From: Orbaceae bacterium lpD02
GTDB taxonomy: Bacteria > Pseudomonadota > Gammaproteobacteria > Enterobacterales > Orbaceae
DNA length: 64,000 nt
Assembly (NCBI GenBank): GCA_036251875.1
Contig: CP133960.1
Coordinates: 2,586,258-2,650,257 of the forward strand
Direction of reading: 5' to 3'
Position 1 is the stretch's first letter. Each line of letters starts with the position of its first letter. The notes under the pieces were generated by a model. The model had not been told where the DNA came from. It ran no database searches and saw nothing but the letters and a program-made list of their open reading frames with translations. Positions 28,945-38,310 of the stretch are shown here, piece after piece. The translations under genes and the position numbers were made by a program.

Positions 28945-31338
28945 CTATACCGTAAAGTTAATTGCGTCAAACGGAACTAGCTTTTGTAATAGTATATCCT
29001 GTTCCTTATTATCGATATTCATTGCCGCTGAACTACTTTGTGTTGCTGGCCCCATTTTTTGCAGTGCCGCCGCTTTGACGCTTACATTGCTGGAGGAGCC
29101 CAGTTCAATGCCAGCAGCGCTAATTTTAACAAATGAACCACCACAAATCAGGGTGATATCTTTAGCTGCTGAAAAGTCCACTTTGCTCTCAACACTGTCA
29201 ATCGTCACATCTTGTTTAGCGGCAATAGCCATGGCGTCGTTTTGGGCTTGCAGCTCGACTTGACCTTGGTTAGCCAGTAGCTTGATGCCCGCTTTATGGG
29301 CAAAGATGCCGACCGCCTCAGATGAGGCTAAGGTGATATTGTTAAGCGCGCTAATGTCGGTTTGCTGTTCACTGGTTAGGCTGATACTGTTGCCACTGGA
29401 GAGCTGGATATTCTCATCACTGGTTAAGCCAATACCGGCTGGTGCATAGGCAATCATGCCGGCGTCGGTTAGCTGGTTGAGTGCGCTTTGTAGCTGCTGT
29501 TGACTGTCGATATCAGCGGGGTGCGCCTGCGCGCTGCTGGCGGCCTGTTGTAGCGCTTTAGCAATCGATAAGGCGTTTTCCAGCTGGCTAATCGCACCTT
29601 GCATATCGAGCTGCTGACCTTGGGCTTGTGGCTCGCTTTGTGCGGTTAGGTATAAACCTTTGTTCGCGCTAATGGCGCCCCATTCGTCGGTACGTAGCTC
29701 AAAGCCGGCGCCGCGTTGTTCTTTGTTTTGATTAACTAAGTGACCGAGGTTAAGCTGGCTTTTGCCGTATTCGGTGGCCAGTTTAATATGCTCTTGCCCG
29801 CGTTTATCATCCATGCGCAGTTTATTGTTGGCTGGCGTACGAAGCACATTGCGGTGTTTATTGATAGTCGTGACAGGGTCAGGATGTGTGCTGTCATGCA
29901 TGGCATGGGCGATATACGGTCTATCTGGGTTACTATCGGTAAAGGCGATAGCCACCTCGGTACCATCGATTAAGGGGAAGTGAAAACCATAAGTGTCACC
30001 AGCATACGGCTTTGCCAGCCTCACCCATAGGCTCTCTTCACCGCTGCGCCAGGTTTTTAAATCAAAATCAAATTTAACTCGGTAGCACCCCATGGTGTCA
30101 ATATAACCATAGGTGTCATTATCCGGGCTGGTCACCCGCGCCGGCAGCGTGCCGGTCACTTGCGGCCATGGTAACGGTGCCGGACGATACGGTTTTAATA
30201 CGTTATACGGCATAGCGGTAAACTTAACGTGATAGGCCTCGCTACGGTCACCATAGCACTCGGTCGATAAAATCACTATCCCTTCACTGATGCCGTTGAT
30301 CGGGCTGCCGCTAATGATGAGGCGTTGACCTGGGGCTAAATGGTAGTCATTGGCGTTACCGTGAATAATAATCTGTTCACTAATCTGCTGCTGATGGCGA
30401 ATTTTGGCATACCAATTGCCACTCTCAATAATGTTGTCATCGCCTTTACGTTTAAAGTGCTCACCATAGCGGTAATCGGTGCCGGCGGTGGTGGTAAGTT
30501 TCGGTTGGCTATTAACTAATGAGTATCTATCGGTTTGTGCCTCGCGGTAGTTGTCATCATGGACAATCACCTGACGCGCTACGCTTTTACTGGCAAACTG
30601 TAAATCCCACACGCTATCGCGTGCGTTATCCATCATCCCGCTCGGTAATTGATAACTAATGCTGCCGACGTCCTCAAAACCTTGTTCATAATCGCTTAAT
30701 ACTAATACATCACAGTTGTGTTCGCTATGGCTTTCAAAGCGTAACCAAATACCAACATCGGCCAGTAAGCGCTGTATAAACGCCAGGTCGCTCTCTTGCC
30801 ATTGCGTGATAAACTCCCGGGCTGGGTAGCTGTCTTTTAACACTAAGCGGTAATCGACGCCAGTAAAACCATGGCGGCGCAGCACCTCTTCCACCACGCT
30901 GACCACACTTTGGTTTTGGTAAATGGCGCTATAATGGTCATTAGCAAATAGCGCCAGCCGTGGCTGCAGTACCAGCCGATAATGCGCCTCGTCTTTATTG
31001 ACCGATAGCTGAGCAAACTCGGTTACCACCCCATATAAGGTGCGCGGCATTGCCGGTTTATCGAGTGAGCTAATGTGCGTCACCTGCTCAAGTAAGTTGG
31101 GAGCTAAGAAGCTAAACTGGGCAGGCTGGTTAAGCACGCTATCGATCGAGATATGCGGGTCAAGGCTCGTGACGATAATCTCGTAACGCCAAGGCTGATT
31201 GAGGGCTTCATTACCGTGTACCGATAGCACCGAGAGCGCGGATGATACCCCTGACAGTGTCACTGCGTAGCGATTATGTTGCTGAGCACTAAGTACGTTA
31301 GTGAGTGAATTTAATGCAGTATCAAGACCGCTGGCCAT
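28945..31338 (-). CDS. vgrG: Type VI secretion spike protein VgrG (copy 1)
   Basis: A 797-residue VgrG. The N-terminal gp27-like domain (residues ~20-400) includes QPWRYEIIVTS and REFITQWQESDLAFIQRLLADVGIWLRFE. The gp5-like OB-fold (~410-500) carries DTYGYIDTMGCYRVKFDFD and YGFHFPLIDGTEVAIAF, and a DUF2345-type beta-helical needle follows. The ATG is preceded by AAAAGGAGTTACCCC, identical to that of copy 2. It is almost identical to the VgrG at 60315-62681 until about residue 710, then differs in the last ~85 residues, where cargo is usually recognised. First gene of the minus-strand effector/immunity island. No sheath or baseplate genes are nearby. Confidence 0.95.
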   Translation of the reverse strand: MASGLDTALNSLTNVLSAQQHNRYAVTLSGVSSALSVLSVHGNEALNQPWRYEIIVTSLDPHISIDSVLNQPAQFSFLAPNLLEQVTHISSLDKPAMPRTLYGVVTEFAQLSVNKDEAHYRLVLQPRLALFANDHYSAIYQNQSVVSVVEEVLRRHGFTGVDYRLVLKDSYPAREFITQWQESDLAFIQRLLADVGIWLRFESHSEHNCDVLVLSDYEQGFEDVGSISYQLPSGMMDNARDSVWDLQFASKSVARQVIVHDDNYREAQTDRYSLVNSQPKLTTTAGTDYRYGEHFKRKGDDNIIESGNWYAKIRHQQQISEQIIIHGNANDYHLAPGQRLIISGSPINGISEGIVILSTECYGDRSEAYHVKFTAMPYNVLKPYRPAPLPWPQVTGTLPARVTSPDNDTYGYIDTMGCYRVKFDFDLKTWRSGEESLWVRLAKPYAGDTYGFHFPLIDGTEVAIAFTDSNPDRPYIAHAMHDSTHPDPVTTINKHRNVLRTPANNKLRMDDKRGQEHIKLATEYGKSQLNLGHLVNQNKEQRGAGFELRTDEWGAISANKGLYLTAQSEPQAQGQQLDMQGAISQLENALSIAKALQQAASSAQAHPADIDSQQQLQSALNQLTDAGMIAYAPAGIGLTSDENIQLSSGNSISLTSEQQTDISALNNITLASSEAVGIFAHKAGIKLLANQGQVELQAQNDAMAIAAKQDVTIDSVESKVDFSAAKDITLICGGSFVKISAAGIELGSSSNVSVKAAALQKMGPATQSSSAAMNIDNKEQDILLQKLVPFDAINFTV

Positions 31339-31741
31339 GGGGTAACTCCTTTTATCTTATTCTGTTTTTATTATTGCGGTATTATTGTTATTAGCCTTCA
31401 TTGGCTATATTTTTCGCATCATTCTCGATTAAAAGCAGTCAAAGTTCAATGACTATTTTTGCATTTTTGCGCGTAATTTGCCCTCCGCCGTTGCGCTATC
31501 TAGCATCGACACCTTTAACCAACTGATTGATTTTCAATCAGTTAACGGTTTATCTAATTAAAATCAGTTACTGAGTTGATCGCCAACATAGTGGTTTAGC
31601 AAAGCGAATCTGAGGATGGGATCTTAACGCTTTATATTATGCCTCGCGATAGTTCGGTTATTAATTTTGGATTTGATCGCGTTTTACTTGCATATTAGTC
31701 AATTTTTAGTATAACTATAGCGAGATTTAAAGGGGAATAAT
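31339..31741. other. Intergenic region between divergent vgrG and ybbO
   Basis: About 400 bp without a gene. The first ~55 bp (next to vgrG) are nearly identical to the region before the second vgrG (60260-60314), so they were duplicated with it. A perfect 10-bp inverted repeat with 3-nt loop (AACTGATTGA TTT TCAATCAGTT, 31521-31543) could be an operator or a terminator lacking a T-tract. The ybbO side carries AAAGGGGA before the GTG start. Confidence 0.5.
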
Positions 31742-32512
31742 GTGAAATCAATTTTTATTACAGGTTGCTCAAGTGGTATCGGCCTGTTAGCAGCAAAAGC
31801 ACTAAAAGCACGCGGTTATCGCGTTATTGCTTCATGTCGTAAACAAAAAGATTATCAAAATTTAGTCGCACTGGGATTTGAAACGGTCTTGCTTGATTTA
31901 AATGATGCTAACTCAGTAATGGAAGCCGCTAGGCAAGTATTGAACTTAACTGATAATAAACTGTATGCACTGTTTAATAATGCTGGTTTTGGTGTCTATG
32001 GTAAGCTAACAAGTATTAGTCGAGCACAACTCGAAGCGCAGTTTTCAACGAATTTTTTTGCTGTTCACCAATTAACGCAGTTATTGCTACCAGCCATGCT
32101 TGCTCATGGTGAGGGGAGAATTATCCAAACTAGCTCAATTGTTGGCATTATTGCAACGCCAGGCAGAGGCGCTTATAGTGCTAGCAAATATGCGCTTGAG
32201 GCTTGGTCTGACACAATGAGGCTCGAGCTTGCGCATACTAATATTAAGGTTTGTATTATTGAGCCGGGCCCGTTAAAAACGCAATTTTCTAGTAATGTTG
32301 AGCAAGCAGAGCAAAACAATGTGGTAGAAAATCCACCGATTGCGAAACGATTTACCTTGTCGCCAGCTGCGATTTTGCCTAAGTTATTCCATGCGTTAGA
32401 AGCTAAATCACCAAAAGTTCGTTATCGAGTGACATTTGTTACCGTGCTTGCTTCAATCGGCAAACGTTTGCTACCCAACAAACTAATGGATAAAATTCTT
32501 GCTAATAAGTAA
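31742..32512 (+). CDS. ybbO: SDR-family oxidoreductase, YbbO-like aldehyde reductase
   Basis: Short-chain dehydrogenase/reductase of 256 residues. The NAD(P)-binding motif is TGCSSGIG (8-15), the NNAG motif is at 79-82, the catalytic Ser lies in QTSSIVG (about 131) and YxxxK is complete as Tyr145-Lys149. It closely resembles E. coli YbbO, an NADP-dependent aldehyde reductase, and as in E. coli it is adjacent to ybbN. The GTG start at 31742 is chosen because AGGGGAA precedes it and the overlapping ATG is followed at once by a stop. Confidence 0.85.
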   Translation: MKSIFITGCSSGIGLLAAKALKARGYRVIASCRKQKDYQNLVALGFETVLLDLNDANSVMEAARQVLNLTDNKLYALFNNAGFGVYGKLTSISRAQLEAQFSTNFFAVHQLTQLLLPAMLAHGEGRIIQTSSIVGIIATPGRGAYSASKYALEAWSDTMRLELAHTNIKVCIIEPGPLKTQFSSNVEQAEQNNVVENPPIAKRFTLSPAAILPKLFHALEAKSPKVRYRVTFVTVLASIGKRLLPNKLMDKILANK

Positions 32513-32578
32513 ATCATTTAGTTGAACAGATAAAGTTAAACAAATAAAGTTAAACACGTAAAATAGGATCTCTTTGCT

Positions 32579-33448
32579 ATGCAAAATGCATTTATTTTAG
32601 ATATAGATGAACAAAATATTCAACAGGTACTGCAACAATCGTCTAGTTTGCCAGTATTATTCTATTTTTGGTCTGACAGAAGTCCACAATGTCAGGAGTT
32701 GACGATCACACTTGATAAAATTGCCAATGAGTATCAAGGTAAATTTATTCTAGCGAAGTTAAATTGTGATGAGCAGCCAATGCTCGCTGGACAATTTGGT
32801 TTAAGAGCGATACCGACGGTTTATCTATTTCAAAATGGTCAACCTGTTGATGGTTTTCAAGGACCCCAGCCCGAAGATGCAATTAAAACGTTATTAAATA
32901 AAGTGTTACCAAATGAAGATGAATTAGCGTTAACGGCGGCTCAGCAGCTCGTAGATGAACAAAAATACGCAGAGGCATTGCCATTATTAAAGCAGTCATG
33001 GCAAGCGTTAACAGACCATTTAGATAAGCCACGTAGCGATATTGCGTTTTTATTAGCTAAAGCACAAATTGAGTTGAAACAGCTTGATGAAGCAAAAGCA
33101 ACGCTTGCAACGATTCCGTTACAAGATCAAGATAGCACTTATCAGGGGTTACATGCTGAAATTGAACTATTAGCACAAGCGGCTAATTCGCCAGAAATAC
33201 AACAGTTACAAGCCGCCCTAGATAGCGATCCTAATAATATTGAGTTAATGGTTCAATTAGCTTCGCAATTTATGCAAGTGGGACGTCATGAGGAAGCATT
33301 AGCGTTACTATTTGCACCATTAAGCAAAGATTTAAATGCTGGCGATGGTCAGGCTAAAAAAGCGTTACTTGATATGTTAGCGGCATTAGGTACGACTAAC
33401 CAAGTGGCGGCGACTTATCGGCGTAAGCTTTATACTTTACTCTATTAA
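32579..33448 (+). CDS. cnoX: Chaperedoxin CnoX (YbbN): thioredoxin-like plus TPR
   Basis: A 289-residue protein with an N-terminal thioredoxin fold (about 5-110) and a C-terminal TPR-like helical half (120-289). The active-site loop reads WSDRSPQC, so only the second cysteine of CxxC remains (SxxC), as in the E. coli holdase. The cis-proline loop is AIPTVYLF. CnoX protects proteins from overoxidation and aggregation by mixed disulfides, and hands clients to GroEL/ES and DnaK. The neighbourhood ybbO-ybbN is conserved. Spacing from ybbO is 66 bp. Confidence 0.92.
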   Translation: MQNAFILDIDEQNIQQVLQQSSSLPVLFYFWSDRSPQCQELTITLDKIANEYQGKFILAKLNCDEQPMLAGQFGLRAIPTVYLFQNGQPVDGFQGPQPEDAIKTLLNKVLPNEDELALTAAQQLVDEQKYAEALPLLKQSWQALTDHLDKPRSDIAFLLAKAQIELKQLDEAKATLATIPLQDQDSTYQGLHAEIELLAQAANSPEIQQLQAALDSDPNNIELMVQLASQFMQVGRHEEALALLFAPLSKDLNAGDGQAKKALLDMLAALGTTNQVAATYRRKLYTLLY

Positions 33449-33487
33449 TTCAGCGCTTATAACGTCGCTTACTTATGTTAAGCCGAT

Positions 33488-33521
33488 TAAAAAAATGATT
33501 CAGCGCAATACGCTGAATCAT
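33488..33521 (-). terminator. Rho-independent terminator of map
   Basis: A perfect 11-bp stem (ATGATTCAGCG / CGCTGAATCAT, loop CAATA, 33495-33521) lies 12 bp after the map stop. On the minus strand it is followed by a run of at least seven T. On the plus strand it closes the cnoX transcript less efficiently, as only a short T-rich stretch follows. Confidence 0.85.
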
Positions 33522-33533
33522 GATTAAGGTTCG

Positions 33534-34325
33534 TTATTTATGTTCAATAACTCTTGGTATTGCTTCGTTTGAGCGCAGAGTTAAAATTTCAACGCCATTA
33601 TCAGTCACTAACACAGTATGCTCATATTGGGCCGATAAACCGCGATCTTTGGTTTTAACTGTCCAACCATCTTTCATGGTTCGAGTTCGCCAATCACCAG
33701 TATTGACCATCGGCTCTATGGTAAATGTCATCCCGGCTTGAAGAGTCACGCCATCGTCATCGGCCTCATAATGCAGAACTTGCGGTTCGTCATGATACAC
33801 TTCACCAATACCGTGCCCACAATACTCGCGCACACTTGAAAAACCAAATGAATCAACATATTTTTGGATTGTTTTACCAATTTCACGCAACCGTAAACCA
33901 GGTTTAATAATTTTAATTGCTTCATAAAGGCTCTGTTGAGTGACTTCACAAAGGCGAAGGCCAGTGACAGTGGGTTTTCCTGCGATATACATTTGCGAGG
34001 TATCACCATGATAGCCATCTTTGATTACGGTTACATCAATATTGAGAATGTCACCATCTTTAAGTTTTTTATCAAAACTCGGAATACCATGGCACACCAC
34101 ATCGTTAATTGAGATACAACTGGTATGTTGATAGCCGTGATAACCGATATTAGCAGGGATCGCTTTTTGTTCATTGATAATATAATCGTGGCAAATTTTA
34201 TCTAATTCACCGGTTGACACGCCAGGCTTAACATAAGGCGCAATCATTTCAAGTACATCTGCGGCTAGTTTGCCAGCAATACGCATTTTTTCAATTTCAT
34301 CTTGCGTTTTGATTCTAATAGTCAT
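33534..34325 (-). CDS. map: Type I methionine aminopeptidase
   Basis: Removes the N-terminal methionine from nascent proteins; a cytosolic dinuclear metalloenzyme. Its 263 residues and conserved numbering match E. coli Map: His79 (VVCHGIP), metal ligands Asp97 (NIDVTV) and Asp108 (GYHGDTS), and the downstream GHGIG (His171), TIEPM (Glu204) and YEHTVLV (Glu235) motifs are present. There is no adjacent rpsB or tsf, unlike the usual linkage. It converges on cnoX with a strong terminator between. Confidence 0.97.
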   Translation of the reverse strand: MTIRIKTQDEIEKMRIAGKLAADVLEMIAPYVKPGVSTGELDKICHDYIINEQKAIPANIGYHGYQHTSCISINDVVCHGIPSFDKKLKDGDILNIDVTVIKDGYHGDTSQMYIAGKPTVTGLRLCEVTQQSLYEAIKIIKPGLRLREIGKTIQKYVDSFGFSSVREYCGHGIGEVYHDEPQVLHYEADDDGVTLQAGMTFTIEPMVNTGDWRTRTMKDGWTVKTKDRGLSAQYEHTVLVTDNGVEILTLRSNEAIPRVIEHK

Positions 34326-34407
34326 TTAATCCAGTCCTAAATCAGTAAACGATTGTTATTCTAACACAAAGTTAATTAACGATAAATTTATTGCATCTAT
34401 CGCTGCT

Positions 34408-35358
34408 TTATATATGGGTTAAAATTGCTAAAATTAACGGCGTGACGACCGATGATAAAATCGTTGATATTAATAAACTTGAGGCAATTGGTCCTTGTAG
34501 TAAATTAAATTGCCGTGACATGATATAACAGTTGATGGCAATCGACATTGAACCTAATAGCACCACAACGTAAGTTTCTAGTGTCGGCAAGTGAAGTAAT
34601 ACCGCTAGCCAGTAGATCACAAAAGGCAAGATGGCCAGTTTTAGTAAGCAAATCACGGAGCTTAATCGCCAGCCTTGGCTAATTTTATATTCCGCAATCC
34701 CCATGCCTAATACAATCAGTGATAAAGGCGCCGCCATATCGCCGACCATTTTGGTTGATTGGCTGATAAAATTAGGCACAGGAAAGCCAATATAGTTGAC
34801 CATAAGGCCCGCAAAAATACCTAAAATGACCGGATTTTTAAATACATTTTTAACTGCTTTTTTTATTTGTGTTGTAGATAGTTTACCAACTTGCGCAAAT
34901 TCGATTGAGATGGTTGCTAAGGTCCAAAGGATTAAAGCGCTAAAAACGACCACTAAAGCCACGCTTGGGACAGCGTTATCGCCCAATAAAGCTTTGATGA
35001 TAGGTAAACCGACAAATACGTTATTACTATAAATTCCTCCCATCGAAAACATCGTTGCTGAGGCGCCATCAAGTTTAAACAATTTAGCGGCAATAATCCG
35101 ACCAAAAATAAAAACGAGTAACGTTCCGCCAAAAAAAGCAAATAATACTCGGTAGTCTGCTTTAGGCTGCTCGGAAAAATGGCTCATAATATGAAATAGC
35201 ATAATTGGGATGGCAATAGCAAAGGTAAACTTGGTTAATCCATCAGTGATTGATTTTGGCCATTTAAAGATTTTAACTAATAAAAATCCAAGCAAAATTA
35301 ACAGGAATAAGGGTAGCGTTGCTAGAAACTGTAACCATAATGTATTTAAAAAATCCAT
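34408..35358 (-). CDS. AEC (auxin efflux carrier) family transporter
   Basis: A 316-residue membrane protein with the ten-helix, inverted-repeat layout of the AEC family. It has the GGIYSNNVFVGLPI block in helix 4, NPVILGIFAGL in helix 6 and LSLIVLGMGIA in helix 7. Bacterial members export or import carboxylates such as malate or malonate. The substrate cannot be read here and no metabolic neighbour helps. It lies upstream of map in the same direction with an ~80-bp gap, so it is probably a separate unit. Confidence 0.85.
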   Translation of the reverse strand: MDFLNTLWLQFLATLPLFLLILLGFLLVKIFKWPKSITDGLTKFTFAIAIPIMLFHIMSHFSEQPKADYRVLFAFFGGTLLVFIFGRIIAAKLFKLDGASATMFSMGGIYSNNVFVGLPIIKALLGDNAVPSVALVVVFSALILWTLATISIEFAQVGKLSTTQIKKAVKNVFKNPVILGIFAGLMVNYIGFPVPNFISQSTKMVGDMAAPLSLIVLGMGIAEYKISQGWRLSSVICLLKLAILPFVIYWLAVLLHLPTLETYVVVLLGSMSIAINCYIMSRQFNLLQGPIASSLLISTILSSVVTPLILAILTHI

Positions 35359-35794
35359 TTTAGTATGGCTCTCCGATTATTAGATATAGGGTGTTAATTA
35401 TTATGTTTAAATTTTATGCCGATTTGTAGTTAATGTATATAAACTATACCAAGTTTGATTGCTATTATTTTATATTCAAATTAGTGAGTTTGTTGTAAAT
35501 CGGTATTCGGTATTTTGTCGACAACATAAAACCAACCTAAGCTGGACGTAATGAATAATATCGCTCTAGCCTTATGGCGCGAGCGATCGCAGTAGCTCGT
35601 TTATAACGTTAAAGTAAATAGCAGATTATTTGCTAACTATTCAATACAGGAATGTTATATAAGCTCAAATGGTGGGTTTTAATGTAACTAAAATATAAAC
35701 AATACCTTATCAAAAATTGAACTTTTTTAGTTTATTTTAAATAACTTTTGAATAAAATATCGTCGTTACCAATAATAATTACTATAAGGAATAT
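35359..35794. other. Intergenic region upstream of the autotransporter
   Basis: About 435 bp, very AT-rich, between divergent genes. It should hold both promoters. A TAAGGA ribosome site ends it before the ATG of the autotransporter. No further signal is clear. Confidence 0.35.
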
Positions 35795-38155
35795 ATGATG
35801 AAATTAAAGAAAACGATTATCCTGCTATTTGTCACTTCACTAACTCCTCTTTATGGGCAAGCTAATATAGTAGAAGGGAATATTGTTCTTAAAAATAATG
35901 AAACGGCTTATTCCGTGGTTGGTGCTGAAACTGATTGGCACGATGATTTTGGGAAAGCGACAGGGACGGTCTCCGTTAACGATTCAGCATCGGTTACTCA
36001 ATTTATTTATGGTTCGGAAGCTAGCTCAAGATTAGAATCTACAGCAACTGGTAGTGTTTATTTAAATGATAATGCATCAGCCCTTACTGGCGTTAATGCT
36101 TATGAAATAGCGGGAGCTTATGCTGTCGTAAGATATAACAGTAGTTATTCTGCAGTTCTTACTGCCAGCGCAATCGGTAATGTATACCAAAATAACAATT
36201 CTAAGTCCTCAAGTAGCACTGGCGCTGTTATTTCAGTATTCTCAAGGCATCAAAATCAAATCATAAATGGTAGTGCAATTGGAAACGTCTATTTAAATAA
36301 TACATTAGCTCCCGATGAGGCAGATGATAGTTTTTTTGCAGCTGTAATCGGCGCTAGAGCGGGTGCTACAGAACAAGATGGATTACCGGTTAATGATAAA
36401 GCTTATCTCAAAGCAAAAGGTAATGTCTATTTGAGTAAAAATGCTTCAGCTAGTCATATTAATGGCGCCGAAGTTATGGCGCGAGCATATAGCGGATCGA
36501 CGCTTATAGCGGAAGGAAATGTGTATTTAAAAGATAATGCCAGAGTAACTTATGATATTCACGGCGTAATGATTGGTGATAATGTGCTCTATCCAGTAGA
36601 TAACGTAAACGCAACAGTAACAGCCTTGGGGAATGTATATCTTGACGGTAATATAAAACTACAAAAAATATCATATGATGGCAATTTGGAGTATTTAACG
36701 GAAATATTTGGAAGCTATTTCATAAATGAACCTAAATATTACCAAATATTTAATGGCAATACCTTCACGATGGGCGCTAATCCCGTTACGGTATATGGGT
36801 TGGGTAACTTTGAGCATTATAACTTTTATCTCAATGATTATAATAAAGATGCCATTAAAAATAGCATAGCTTTAGTCACGGTAACAGGGAGGATTGAAAA
36901 TGATAATACCGTGGCGAATAAAAATGGTGTTGCGGTAACCACCACAAATAAATCAAATATCAAAATTGCGGGGATATCAGGTGAAGGAATAACTAAAGTG
37001 GGTGATACCATCACACTTATTGATGCTAGTTACCGAGATAAATGGGATAATGGCGTCACCTTTACTGGTGGCGATAATACCGATAATATTGCTGGATTAT
37101 TTAATGCTCCCAACAATAATACGGTCGATGTTGGGTTAGTCGGTAAAGCCGATATTAGCTACACAATTAACACTGATAATACCATTACAGCAAGTATTGA
37201 TGACATTCGAATAGATAACCATAACTTAACCGCTAAGGTAAAACCACTGGCAGAGGGGCGCTTAGGTGGATTACAAAATACCACACGGGGCGCAGACTTA
37301 CTGCTTAGTTCCTTTGATGATAAGAGCCCACCGACAGCAGGCAGCTTTACACCGATCGCCGTATTAGACGGAGGGATGAGCAAATACCATAGTGGTTCAC
37401 ATATTGATTCTCGAGACTACCGTATTATGATCGGCTCACGTTACCAAATGTACGATAATCTTGCTGCTGGATTAACGGTTGAATATGGTCGTAGCAATTA
37501 TGATACGTATAACCAATTTGGTTCAACAACCGTAAATGGTGATGGTCATAGTGATAGCTATGGATTTTCGCTTTTTGGCAAGTATGTGTATACGTTGCCG
37601 GTAGGGCAGATTTATAGCGATGCGGCACTACGTTTTGGGCGAACAAGTACCGAATTTAATTCAGGCGATATCATCACCGGTGGAGGGAGTGCTGCTTATT
37701 ATAAAAGCAAAGTCAATTATATTGGTGGGATTATTGGTGGTGGCTATGTCTATCCTGTTAATGAAATATCAAGTTTTGATTCTTCGATTCACTATTTTTA
37801 TACCCGTTTAGGCTCTGATAGTGTGGTTGTAGATGGTGATAAGGTTAATTTTGATAAATCGATATCGTCACGTATTCAGTTAAAAGAGCAGTATAACCAC
37901 CAAGCTAGTGACGTGATGACATTATCGTTAGCGGGGATCTATGAATATGAATTTGATAGTGATGCCAAGACTAATGTATCTGGAATAAGCATTGATGCTC
38001 CAAGTGTTAAAGGCTCAACGGGTATTATGGAGCTTGGTATAAAAAGCACGCCGCTTGCCGATAACCGCAATTTTAGTATTAACCTAAATGCTAGAGGTTA
38101 TTTTGGTAAACGTGATGGCGCCAGTGTCTCGGCGCTAGTTGAATATAATTTTTAA
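35795..38155 (+). CDS. Classical (type Va) autotransporter with GNVYL repeats
   Basis: A 786-residue surface protein. Signal peptide MMKLKKTIILLFVTSLTPLYGQA. The passenger (about 25-530) starts with six irregular repeats of ~35-50 residues, each opening GNVYL/GSVYL plus a variable Asn-rich stretch (near residues 84, 128, 164, 209, 239 and 276), suggesting a short beta-helix. The last ~245 residues (from HIDSRDYRIMIGSRY) alternate aromatic and hydrophobic residues as in the 12-stranded barrel and end in the outer-membrane signature VEYNF. No protease or lipase motif is seen, so adhesion or aggregation is the default guess. The second ATG codon would serve equally. Confidence 0.85.
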   Translation: MMKLKKTIILLFVTSLTPLYGQANIVEGNIVLKNNETAYSVVGAETDWHDDFGKATGTVSVNDSASVTQFIYGSEASSRLESTATGSVYLNDNASALTGVNAYEIAGAYAVVRYNSSYSAVLTASAIGNVYQNNNSKSSSSTGAVISVFSRHQNQIINGSAIGNVYLNNTLAPDEADDSFFAAVIGARAGATEQDGLPVNDKAYLKAKGNVYLSKNASASHINGAEVMARAYSGSTLIAEGNVYLKDNARVTYDIHGVMIGDNVLYPVDNVNATVTALGNVYLDGNIKLQKISYDGNLEYLTEIFGSYFINEPKYYQIFNGNTFTMGANPVTVYGLGNFEHYNFYLNDYNKDAIKNSIALVTVTGRIENDNTVANKNGVAVTTTNKSNIKIAGISGEGITKVGDTITLIDASYRDKWDNGVTFTGGDNTDNIAGLFNAPNNNTVDVGLVGKADISYTINTDNTITASIDDIRIDNHNLTAKVKPLAEGRLGGLQNTTRGADLLLSSFDDKSPPTAGSFTPIAVLDGGMSKYHSGSHIDSRDYRIMIGSRYQMYDNLAAGLTVEYGRSNYDTYNQFGSTTVNGDGHSDSYGFSLFGKYVYTLPVGQIYSDAALRFGRTSTEFNSGDIITGGGSAAYYKSKVNYIGGIIGGGYVYPVNEISSFDSSIHYFYTRLGSDSVVVDGDKVNFDKSISSRIQLKEQYNHQASDVMTLSLAGIYEYEFDSDAKTNVSGISIDAPSVKGSTGIMELGIKSTPLADNRNFSINLNARGYFGKRDGASVSALVEYNF

Positions 38156-38175
38156 ATTTGATTTAACTTATAACA

Positions 38176-38231
38176 ATCTAGATCTACTCGTAGCGTTAGT
38201 ATTTTATATAACCGCTACTAGAGATCTAGAT
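38176..38231. repeat. Inverted repeat after the autotransporter gene
   Basis: ATCTAGATCT...GTAGCG (38176-38195) is mirrored by CGCTAC...AGATCTAGAT (38213-38231) with small bulges and a 17-nt loop. It lies about 20 bp after the stop. It may be a terminator lacking a T-tract or an insertion-sequence end, since a decayed transposase follows. Confidence 0.5.
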
Positions 38232-38310
38232 ATCACAAGTCGAGAGATACTACCGATAATCAGCGTTGGGGCAGCAAAGTAGCTAAAACCTACCCGTTGT
38301 TTGATAACGT

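Noticed and set aside
14127-31338. A complete T6SS gene cluster
   Set aside because: Only VgrG, effectors and immunity-like genes are present; no sheath, ATPase, baseplate or membrane-complex genes in the window.
35870-36680. Regularly spaced repeats inside the autotransporter gene as a CRISPR array
   Set aside because: The repeats are degenerate at DNA level, in frame, and encode GNVYL protein repeats; no constant spacer length or cas genes.
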